The notes under the pieces are model-generated. The model worked only from the letters and a program-made list of their open reading frames with translations, did not search any database and was not told where the DNA came from. This document shows, one piece after another, positions 16,117-22,122 of a DNA stretch of 22,122 bases. The translations under genes were made by a program, and so were the position numbers. Each line of letters opens with the position of its first letter. The stretch's first letter is position 1. Source of the DNA: Clostridia bacterium (GTDB lineage: Bacteria > Bacillota > Clostridia > Oscillospirales > Acutalibacteraceae); the NCBI GenBank assembly GCA_900752115.1, contig CAADUC010000013.1:1-22122 (forward strand), read 5' to 3'.

Positions 16117-16989
16117 ATGGCAATCGATTCCATCGCCGCTCTGCTCAGCGGAGCGGCAGAAGCAGAACTCCCTCTTTGGGAGTACATCCTTCTCGAGGAT
16201 CTCCGGGAAGGACAAAGCTCTCGGGAGGATTCCCTCCGGCAGATGCGGCGTCTGTGGGACGCCATGAAATCCTCCGGCGACGCATACCGGCCCTCTGAAC
16301 GCTCGCACAGCGGACTTTCCGGCGGAGACAGCGCAAAGCTGCAGGCAGCCATGGAGAACGGCCTTCTCTACGGCGGAACACTGCTGCAGGAAATCATCGC
16401 GGAGGCTCTCAAGGTCAGCGAGTGCAACGCTTGCATGAAGAGAATCGTCGCCGCTCCGACAGCGGGGTCGTGCGGCGTGCTGCCGGCCGTCCTGCTTCCT
16501 TTGCTTCGCCGCGGCGAGGAGGAAGAGGAAATCCTGCATGCTCTTTACGTGGCGGCCGGTTTCGGCCAGGTGATCGCAACGCGCGCATCGATCTCCGGAG
16601 CGGAGGGCGGCTGTCAGGCAGAGGTGGGCGCGGCCTCGGCGATGGCGGCGGCAGCCCTGACACAGCTGCGCGGAGGGACTCCCGCCATGTGCGCAAACGC
16701 CTGCGCCATGGCATTGTCAAATCTGATGGGGCTCGTCTGCGACCCGGTCGCCGGGCTGGTCGAAGTTCCCTGCGTGCACCGCAACGTCGTGGGAGCCGTC
16801 AATGCGCTGAGCTGTGCCGACATGGCGCTTGCAGGCATTGAATGCCGCATCCCTGCGGATGAGGTCATTGACGCGATGGCGGAGGTCGGCGCCCCCATGG
16901 ATGACTCTCTGCGCGAAACCGGCGCGGGCGGCCTTGCCGCAACACCGACGGGAAAAGCAATTGCCGCCAGACTGGCAGAGGAACAATAA
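16117..16989 (+). CDS. sdaAA: L-serine dehydratase, iron-sulfur-dependent, alpha subunit
   Basis: A 290-residue catalytic alpha subunit. Conserved segments are CMKRIVAAPTAGSCGVLPAVL (C119), NACAMALSNLMGLVCDPVAGLVEVPC (C208 and C219, the 11-residue spacing of [4Fe-4S] ligands in this family), and the C-terminal ETGAGGLAATPTGKAIA. The oxygen-sensitive [4Fe-4S] cluster acts as a Lewis acid in dehydration. The start follows AAAGGAGG. It is the last gene of its operon and is followed at once by a long bidirectional terminator. The presence of both subunits indicates a complete enzyme. Confidence 0.96.
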   Translation: MAIDSIAALLSGAAEAELPLWEYILLEDLREGQSSREDSLRQMRRLWDAMKSSGDAYRPSERSHSGLSGGDSAKLQAAMENGLLYGGTLLQEIIAEALKVSECNACMKRIVAAPTAGSCGVLPAVLLPLLRRGEEEEEILHALYVAAGFGQVIATRASISGAEGGCQAEVGAASAMAAAALTQLRGGTPAMCANACAMALSNLMGLVCDPVAGLVEVPCVHRNVVGAVNALSCADMALAGIECRIPADEVIDAMAEVGAPMDDSLRETGAGGLAATPTGKAIAARLAEEQ

Positions 16990-17001
16990 AGCTTCGGATC
17001 A

Positions 17002-17055
17002 AAAACAGGAGACAATCCCCAGCAGCGCCTGCTGCAGGGAATTGTCTCCTGTTTT
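17002..17055 (+). terminator. Strong bidirectional terminator between sdaAA and the AraC gene
   Basis: Outer arms AAAACAGGAGACAAT (17002-17016) and ATTGTCTCCTGTTTT (17041-17055) form a perfect 15-bp stem. Inside, CCC/GGG and CAGCAG/CTGCTG continue the hairpin, with a one-base bulge. A T-rich tail follows on both strands (CGGTTTTCC on plus, T-run on minus), as suits convergent genes. Confidence 0.9.
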
Positions 17056-17146
17056 CGGTTTTCCTTGTATCCTTGGGAACTGCGCAGCAAACAGCATCAG
17101 GAACACCTGAACGCCCCCGCCTCCAAAGCTCCTGTGAGAGTATCTG

Positions 17147-17998
17147 TCAGACAAAATAGGAAAAGCTTTTCCGAAACTGGACCGGAGAAAGCCCATAGAA
17201 ACGGCGAAAAGCCTTTGAGTATGCAAACCCGTCCGAGAAACAGCAGGTATCCGCAATTTCCTGCACGCTCAAATGCGTGTCCAGAAGCAGCCGTTTCGAC
17301 TCGTTCAGACGGTATTGCATCTGATAAGCGGACGGAGGACAGCCAAATGCTGCTCTGAAGCGTTTGCGGAAGGTTTCATACTCCATTCCCATCTGCTCCG
17401 CCACTGCAACCGGAGATGGATACCCTTCTTCTCCGGGGACACACAGGAGCTCCGATGCCCGGGTCAGCGCATCGTCCCAACCGGTCAGGCGCTCCTGCAG
17501 AGCCGTTTGCGTCAGAGTGACAACAAATTCCTGCATGGACAGGAAAAGCGAAAAATTTCTTCCCTCAGGGACTGTACGGAACCGTTCCAGAAGAGCGCGG
17601 CAGGAATCGACAAGGGCAGGCGTCAGAGAGTGAAACAAAACCGGCTGCCTGCTTAAAAGTCCCTGATCCGCCATATAGGTAAAGTAATCCCGTCCAAAGC
17701 AGACATAAAACTCCAGCCATTTTCCGTCCGGCGTCACCTCTGTCACATGAGGCTTTCCAGGCATTCTCTGCACAAAACAGCCGGGAGTAAGTTCCACCTC
17801 TCTCCCGCTGGGATCCGAATACCGGCCGGAACCGCTGAGCAGCAGGAATGCGCCGTAATGCGAGAAAAGCATTGTATCATGCGAGAAGCGATCCGTCGGC
17901 TTTACAAGAAACCCGCAGCTTAAAATACCATTGACCGGATCCGCCGACAAGCTCCGGTGCGCGGTATCGTTATGGAACAGCTCTGCCGGAATGTTCAT
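17147..17998 (-). CDS. AraC-family transcriptional regulator
   Basis: A 283-residue regulator. The first about 170 residues are a cupin-type ligand domain, with short beta segments such as FLLLSGSGRYSDP and KPHVTEVTPDGKWLEFYV. The C-terminal about 95 residues are the double helix-turn-helix: VAVAEQMGMEYETFRKRFRAAFGCPPSAYQMQYRLNES and, after a linker, VQEIADTCCFSDGFAYSKAFRRFYGLSPVQFRKSF. The family typically responds to sugars or metabolites. It is divergent from the URO-D-family gene, with direct-repeat half-sites in the shared intergenic region, so it may control that gene; this is inference. GGAGGGAGA lies just upstream of the ATG. Confidence 0.94.
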   Translation of the reverse strand: MNIPAELFHNDTAHRSLSADPVNGILSCGFLVKPTDRFSHDTMLFSHYGAFLLLSGSGRYSDPSGREVELTPGCFVQRMPGKPHVTEVTPDGKWLEFYVCFGRDYFTYMADQGLLSRQPVLFHSLTPALVDSCRALLERFRTVPEGRNFSLFLSMQEFVVTLTQTALQERLTGWDDALTRASELLCVPGEEGYPSPVAVAEQMGMEYETFRKRFRAAFGCPPSAYQMQYRLNESKRLLLDTHLSVQEIADTCCFSDGFAYSKAFRRFYGLSPVQFRKSFSYFV

Positions 17999-18024
17999 GT
18001 TCTCCCTCCATCTCGAAATTCATC

Positions 18025-18053
18025 CCAAAATTGACATGCTTGAGCCAAAAAAG
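18025..18053 (+). promoter_or_regulatory. Candidate AraC direct-repeat operator
   Basis: CCAAAATTG (18025-18033) and CCAAAAAAG (18045-18053) share seven of nine positions and lie 20 bases start to start, roughly two helical turns, as AraC-type half-sites do. The second ends just before the expected -35 region of the URO-D promoter. Seen in sequence; binding is inferred. Confidence 0.45.
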
Positions 18054-18076
18054 CCATTTCCTCTCGTTTCTTCCTC

Positions 18077-18085
18077 TGTTATAAT
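18077..18085 (+). promoter_or_regulatory. Extended -10 promoter of the URO-D-family gene
   Basis: TGTTATAAT is a perfect extended -10 element (TGnTATAAT). The -35 region at 17 bases (TTTCCT, 18057-18062) is poor, as expected if activation is needed. The leader would be about 130 bases. Confidence 0.65.
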
Positions 18086-18219
18086 GGCCGCAGAAAGGCA
18101 AGAACAGGAGCCTGTTTTTCTGCTGCATCTGTCTCCCGGACGGTGTACAGCGAATAGCATGCGGCTTCTGTACTCTTCACGGACAGTAAAGGCAAACGCA
18201 ATCGAAATGGAGGCCCTAT

Positions 18220-19287
18220 ATGAATCAGAGAGAAAATCTGCTGGCTATCTTCAGAAGAGAACCGTTCGAATGGCTCCCCGCTGAATTCAATCTCTGTCCA
18301 TCTCTGGAAGAAGAGTACAAACGGCGTACAGGAAGCCACCTGCCGTATCAGGAATATTTCGAAATGCCGTGGAGAAACGCTCCCGACATTCAGATTCCCT
18401 TCGACAAGAATCGCTACCTTCCCTACTATCCGGATCTCAAACCAGGCTCCACCATCGATCTGTGGGGCGTGGCACATGAACCCGGAAGCGAAGCAGCCAA
18501 GCATATGACGTATCTGCGCAGCCCTCTGCGCGGGATAGACAGCCTGCAGGAAATCATGGCCTACCCGCTCCCCGACTTTCGCGGCGGAGACGCTTCCTCT
18601 CAAAAGGCTTCCGTGGAAGCCATCCACACCCGTGGCCTGGCAGCATGCGGAAATATGCAGACAACCATCTGGGAAACCGCCTGGTACATCCGCGGAATGG
18701 AGGACCTGATGATGGATATGATGAGCGAGGATCCCATCGCGGAATACATTCTTGACGCCGTCACGGAGCAATCTGTGTGCCGGGCTGTCAGCTATGCCAG
18801 AGCAGGGGCGGATTTCCTGTTTCTTGGCGACGACATCGGCATGCAGAGAACGCCGATGATGAGCACGGAGCTCTACTGCCAGTGGCTCAAGCCGCGTCTG
18901 GCCCGGGTCATCCGTGCTGCCCGTGAGGTCAACCCGAATATTCTGATCGCTTACCACAGCTGCGGCCACGCAACGCCGTTTCTCCCTCACCTGATCGAAG
19001 CAGGCGTCGACATTCTCAATCCGGTGCAGCCGGAAAGTATGGATTTCCGGGAGATCTACCGTGAGTTCGGCGGAAAGCTCAGCTTTCATGGAACCATCGG
19101 CACACAGTCCACCATGCCCTTCGGTACACCCGAGGAGGTAAAGGCAAAGGTTCGGGAGCACATGGAAATCGCCTCATCGTTCGGGGGGCTTCTTCCCGCC
19201 CCCACCCACCTGCTCGAGCCGGAAGTACCGTGGGAAAACATTCTCGCCTATGTCCAGGCATGCCGGGAATATCCGGTGAAAAAATAA
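18220..19287 (+). CDS. Uroporphyrinogen decarboxylase-family protein (MtaA/CmuA-like)
   Basis: A 355-residue protein of the URO-D superfamily TIM barrel. It is not a heme-pathway enzyme by context: no other tetrapyrrole gene is nearby and the N-terminal arginine motif of true HemE is not evident. Relatives include methyltransferases such as MtaA and CmuA, where a His-x-Cys motif binds zinc; here AYHSCGHATPF gives H246 and C248. FLFLGDDIGMQRTPMMS and GVDILNPVQPESMD are superfamily segments. The actual substrate is unknown. Divergent from an AraC gene. The ATG at 18220 follows GGAGG. The downstream gene is convergent, so this is a single-gene unit. Confidence 0.88.
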   Translation: MNQRENLLAIFRREPFEWLPAEFNLCPSLEEEYKRRTGSHLPYQEYFEMPWRNAPDIQIPFDKNRYLPYYPDLKPGSTIDLWGVAHEPGSEAAKHMTYLRSPLRGIDSLQEIMAYPLPDFRGGDASSQKASVEAIHTRGLAACGNMQTTIWETAWYIRGMEDLMMDMMSEDPIAEYILDAVTEQSVCRAVSYARAGADFLFLGDDIGMQRTPMMSTELYCQWLKPRLARVIRAAREVNPNILIAYHSCGHATPFLPHLIEAGVDILNPVQPESMDFREIYREFGGKLSFHGTIGTQSTMPFGTPEEVKAKVREHMEIASSFGGLLPAPTHLLEPEVPWENILAYVQACREYPVKK

Positions 19288-19312
19288 ACAGTTGTCTCGA
19301 GGCCGTTTTTTG

Positions 19313-19339
19313 CGGGAGGAGCCATCATGGTTCCTCCCG
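19313..19339. other. Stem-loop between convergent genes
   Basis: CGGGAGGAGCC and GGTTCCTCCCG form an 11-bp stem (one G-U) with a 5-base loop. Tracts are unusual: T6 precedes the stem on the plus strand, and TCTCTGTTTC follows. It could be a weak terminator on plus but lacks a good T-run on either strand. Confidence 0.4.
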
Positions 19340-19366
19340 TCTCTGTTTCACGGGCAGCCGATCTTC

Positions 19367-20323
19367 TCATTCCCACAGGCTGGCAGGCAGACGCACATCC
19401 TTACGCGGCAGCTTCTCCCAAGCGAAAAGCGGGATCAGTTCCCGGGCCGCAACAGGTTCGGGACGGTCGAGAAGACCTCCGGCGCAGGCAAGGATTCCGA
19501 GAATCTCCTGCGCGGAGAAGCGCTTTTGCAGCACTCCCAGATCGAGGGCGGCGTCGCGCTTGGAGAGGCGCGCCCCTGCCGGATCCAAGAGAAGCGGGAT
19601 GTGACCGAAGTCAGGCGGCAGATAACCGAGCAGACGGTACAGATACAGCTGGCGAGGCGTGGAATCCAAAAGATCGCGGCCGCGAACCACCTGCGTCACC
19701 CCCATCAAAGCGTCATCCACCACAACGGCAAGCTGATAGGCAAAGACGCCGTCTGAGCGCCGGATGAGGAAATCACCGCAGTCGTGAGCAAGATTTTCAC
19801 AGTAAGGGCCGCAGGCCAGATCCAAAAAGCCGACCTCCTCGTCGGGAACCATCAAACGGCCCGCGGAACGGCGATGAGCCGCGAGTACCTGCCTCTCTTC
19901 CTCCGTCAGATGACGGCAGCGGCCCGAATAAAGGATGCGGCCGTCCGAAAGATGGGGCGCCTCCGAGGCGTGCAGTTCCGCCCGGCTGCAAAAACAGGGA
20001 TAAACAAGTCCCCGGCTTTGCAGAAGCTCGTATGCATCCTCATAAAGCCGTGTGCGCTCGCTTTGGTAGTATGGACCGTGGGGGCCGCCCCGACTGCCGC
20101 CTTCATCCCAGTCAAGGCCAAGCCAGAGGAGATCCTCCTCGAGCTGCTCCGCGTAACGACGCGGACAGCGCTCCGGGTCGAGATCTTCATGCCGCAAAAT
20201 GATGGTCCCATGCTCCGCGCGAGCCGCGAGCCAAGCCAGAAGCGCACAAAATACATTGCCAAGATGCATCCTGCCGCTCGGACTCGGAGCAAACCTCCCC
20301 ACCGGCGGCTGCTTTTCTTTCAT
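19367..20323 (-). CDS. gluQ: Glutamyl-Q tRNA(Asp) synthetase
   Basis: A 318-residue truncated relative of glutamyl-tRNA synthetase: catalytic core only, lacking the anticodon-binding domain (true GluRS is about 480). It adds glutamate to queuosine at position 34 of tRNA(Asp). The N-terminus RFAPSPSGRMHLGN carries the HIGH-like motif (residues 20-23), and LSKRD at 253-257 is the KMSKS-equivalent. A zinc site is suggested by C110, C112, Y132 and C136, typical of GluQRS. RHEDLDPERC matches the R-x-E-D-L-D motif. The start follows AGAGGAGGAAC. No queuosine biosynthesis gene lies in this window. Confidence 0.93.
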   Translation of the reverse strand: MKEKQPPVGRFAPSPSGRMHLGNVFCALLAWLAARAEHGTIILRHEDLDPERCPRRYAEQLEEDLLWLGLDWDEGGSRGGPHGPYYQSERTRLYEDAYELLQSRGLVYPCFCSRAELHASEAPHLSDGRILYSGRCRHLTEEERQVLAAHRRSAGRLMVPDEEVGFLDLACGPYCENLAHDCGDFLIRRSDGVFAYQLAVVVDDALMGVTQVVRGRDLLDSTPRQLYLYRLLGYLPPDFGHIPLLLDPAGARLSKRDAALDLGVLQKRFSAQEILGILACAGGLLDRPEPVAARELIPLFAWEKLPRKDVRLPASLWE

Positions 20324-20423
20324 AATCGTTCCTCCTCTGGCCTCTTCCCCGCTCCAATCGGGCTTTTTTGAAAACGGCGCTTCCCTTCATAGGATTTACA
20401 GGCAATCCGTTTCTGTCGCCTTC

Positions 20424-20432
20424 ATTGTATCA
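20424..20432 (-). promoter_or_regulatory. Extended -10 promoter for gluQ
   Basis: On the minus strand TGATACAAT (20432-20424) is an extended -10 (TGnTACAAT). The -35 region at 17 bases is poor. A leader of about 90 bases is predicted, including GGATT/AATCC arms of a small hairpin and an A6 tract. Between this and the next promoter I see nothing coding. Confidence 0.5.
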
Positions 20433-20529
20433 CACTTTGCATACAGCGAACAGAATTCCATGCAAAATCATACTATCAATCCAGTTTATTGTAAAATTTT
20501 CTGAAAAATATGGATCCTTTTGATAAAAA

Positions 20530-20538
20530 TGATATACT
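20530..20538 (+). promoter_or_regulatory. Extended -10 promoter for the polyphosphate:AMP phosphotransferase gene
   Basis: TGATATACT fits the extended -10 (TGnTATACT) within a strongly AT-rich stretch (20455-20575). No good -35 is present at 16-18 bases. Transcription start near 20545 would give a leader of about 70 bases, with a small GCCG/CGGC stem. Confidence 0.5.
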
Positions 20539-20613
20539 ATAAATAATCCTGAGTAAATCGGATGATTTTAAAAAAGACAGCCGGACGACGGCAGACAGGA
20601 AAGGTGTGGTACC

Positions 20614-22098
20614 ATGTTGAAGGAATTCCCTCTGGGCCGCGAGGTCGATCGGCCCGCTGCGGAATACGCCATTGAATCGTATCGGGAAAAGCTCTCCGCG
20701 CAGCAGCTTGCGCTGAAGGAGAAAAAGCTTCCCGTCATTATTTTAATTGAGGGGTGGGGAGCCGCCGGAAAAGGAAGCCTGATAGGCCGCCTGATTCGTT
20801 ATCTCGATCCCAGGTTCTACACTGTATGCACGCGGAGCGTCCCTTCCGACGAAGAGCTGCGCAAGCCCTTCCTCTGGCACTATTTCACGAAGATTCCCCA
20901 GAACGGAAAAATCGTGATCTTTGACTCCGGCTGGATGGAAGAAACCGTCCGCAGCGTGGAAAACAAAGAACTCAAAAAAAGCGCTCTGACTGAGCGGCTG
21001 GAAGGAATCCGTATCTTTGAGCGTCAGCTTGCCGAAAACGGTTATCTCGTCGTCAAGCTCTTTCTGCATATCTCCCGCGAGGAACAGAAAAAACGTCTGG
21101 AAGAGCTCGAAGAGGACAAAAACACCGACTGGCGTGTCACGAAAAACGACTGGAGGCAGAACGAGCACTACGACAAACAGGTCAAGCGGTTTGACAAATA
21201 TCTGGAAGCCACCTCGGAACCATGGGCGCCTTGGCACGTTATTGATGCAACCAACCGCAAGGAAGCGGAGCTTGCCGCTTTCCGCATTGTAACCGAATCC
21301 ATTGAACAAGCGCTTGCACAGCGTCCCGGTTCCACACCGTTGCCCAAAACCGAACAGTTCCCCCTCCTGCGGATGCCGAAGCTGGCAAAGGTAAACCTTA
21401 ACAAAACCGTCCGTTCCGAAGAGGACTACCGTACACAGCTCAAATCGGCGCAGAAACGCCTGCGTCAGCTGCACAATGTGCTCTACCGCAGGAAAATCCC
21501 GCTTATCATCGTCTATGAAGGCTGGGACGCCGCAGGCAAGGGCGGGAATATCAAGCGTCTCGCCGCCGCTCTGGATCCACGCGGCGCAGAAGTGCATCCG
21601 ATCGCTGCGCCCGAATCGTTCGAGCTGTCGCGTCATTATCTGTGGCGCTTCTGGACGCGGCTTCCCAAGACAGGCCACGTTGCCATTTTTGATCGCAGCT
21701 GGTACGGCCGCGTGATGGTCGAACGCTTGGAAAAGCTATGCTCTGAGGCGGATTGGAAACGCGCATATTACGAAATGAATGAGTTTGAGCGTGAGCTGGT
21801 TCGCTGGGGCGCAATTGTTGTAAAATTCTGGATTCATATTGATCCCGACACACAGCTTGAGCGCTTTACCGAACGGCAGAACACACCGGAAAAGCAATGG
21901 AAAATCACCGACGAGGACTGGCGAAATCGCGAAAAATGGCCGGAGTATGAGAAAGCAATCGATGAGATGCTGCGCAAGACCAGTACCGAATTTGCACCTT
22001 GGTATATCGTGGAATCCAAGGATAAGCGCTATGCAAGACTCAAGGCACTCAACATTGTGATTCGGGCCATCGAGGATCGCATTGCACAGGAAGACTGA
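20614..22098 (+). CDS. pap: Polyphosphate:AMP phosphotransferase (two-domain PPK2 family)
   Basis: A 494-residue protein with two tandem PPK2 domains. It transfers phosphate from polyphosphate to AMP, giving ADP. The C-terminal domain (about 270-490) has intact motifs: Walker A GWDAAGKGG (303-311, K309) and Walker B FDRSWYGR (359-366). The N-terminal domain (about 15-240) is related but altered: Walker A is GWGAAGKGS (K53) and Walker B reads FDSGWMEE. In characterised two-domain PPK2 enzymes of this class the C-terminal domain is thought to be the catalytic one, which this fits. ATG follows AGGAAAGG. Length matches the family. A PPK2 that phosphorylates a different nucleotide is the alternative. 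Confidence 0.92.
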   Translation: MLKEFPLGREVDRPAAEYAIESYREKLSAQQLALKEKKLPVIILIEGWGAAGKGSLIGRLIRYLDPRFYTVCTRSVPSDEELRKPFLWHYFTKIPQNGKIVIFDSGWMEETVRSVENKELKKSALTERLEGIRIFERQLAENGYLVVKLFLHISREEQKKRLEELEEDKNTDWRVTKNDWRQNEHYDKQVKRFDKYLEATSEPWAPWHVIDATNRKEAELAAFRIVTESIEQALAQRPGSTPLPKTEQFPLLRMPKLAKVNLNKTVRSEEDYRTQLKSAQKRLRQLHNVLYRRKIPLIIVYEGWDAAGKGGNIKRLAAALDPRGAEVHPIAAPESFELSRHYLWRFWTRLPKTGHVAIFDRSWYGRVMVERLEKLCSEADWKRAYYEMNEFERELVRWGAIVVKFWIHIDPDTQLERFTERQNTPEKQWKITDEDWRNREKWPEYEKAIDEMLRKTSTEFAPWYIVESKDKRYARLKALNIVIRAIEDRIAQED

Positions 22099-22122
22099 AC
22101 GCTTCGCCCGCGCGCCGAAACC

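Noticed and set aside
18031..18036. TTGACA upstream of the URO-D gene
   Set aside because: A perfect -35 by sequence, but the only TATAAT is 43 bases downstream, so the two cannot form one promoter.
20348..20369. CCCG/CGGG stem followed by T6 on the plus strand
   Set aside because: The stem is only four base pairs and lies in the gluQ leader with no plus-strand gene upstream to terminate.
20324..20423. preQ1 riboswitch upstream of gluQ
   Set aside because: The gene is in the queuosine pathway, but I could not match a preQ1 aptamer; only a weak hairpin is visible.
1..22122. tRNA or rRNA genes, CRISPR arrays, insertion sequences, prophage
   Set aside because: No cloverleaf, regular repeat-spacer array, transposase-like frame or integrase-like frame was seen on either strand.

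Overview
The window looks like a chromosomal segment of an anaerobic member of the Firmicutes, most likely a gut-type Clostridia (Oscillospiraceae/Ruminococcaceae-like). The evidence is indirect. The sequence is GC-rich and tightly packed, with strong AGGAGG-type ribosome binding sites and several GTG/TTG starts. Its gene content is typical of that group: a V/A-type ATPase instead of an F-type one, a two-subunit iron-sulfur L-serine dehydratase, an ACT/UPF0210 (DUF711) pair, and a DUF362-ferredoxin protein. No rRNA, tRNA, CRISPR array, insertion sequence or phage gene was seen, and composition looks even, so this reads as core genome rather than an island.

Layout. (1) 17-2803, minus strand: a three-gene overlapping operon of an Lrp/AsnC regulator, a class I/II aminotransferase and a DUF362 protein with two [4Fe-4S] motifs. 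(2) 2804-3195: divergent promoter region. (3) 3196-4860, plus: ACT-domain protein and its UPF0210 partner. (4) 5064-13977, plus: a nine-gene V-type ATPase operon in the order G/H-C-I-K-F-E-A-B-D behind a near-consensus sigma-A promoter. (5) 14058-14567: a GNAT acetyltransferase behind a terminator-like hairpin. (6) 14667-16989: an orphan NuoE-like [2Fe-2S] thioredoxin-fold protein, an unrecognised 89-residue protein, and the beta and alpha subunits of L-serine dehydratase. They end in a strong bidirectional terminator. (7) 17147-19287: a divergent pair of AraC regulator (minus) and uroporphyrinogen-decarboxylase/methyltransferase-family protein (plus). (8) 19367-20323, minus: glutamyl-Q tRNA(Asp) synthetase. 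(9) 20614-22098, plus: a two-domain PPK2-family polyphosphate:AMP phosphotransferase.

How they may work together. The serine dehydratase yields pyruvate and ammonia, and the aminotransferase handles amino and keto acids under an Lrp-type regulator, so amino-acid metabolism is one theme. The V-ATPase couples ATP to an ion gradient, and the polyphosphate enzyme regenerates ADP from AMP, so energy homeostasis is another.

No clearly new system stands out. The signals most worth a second look are RNA hairpins in every long intercistronic gap of the ATPase operon (best case: 14 bp between subunits E and A), direct CCAAAA repeats 20 bp apart next to an extended -10 promoter between the AraC and URO-D genes, and the operon joining an orphan NuoE-like protein and an unknown small protein to serine dehydratase.
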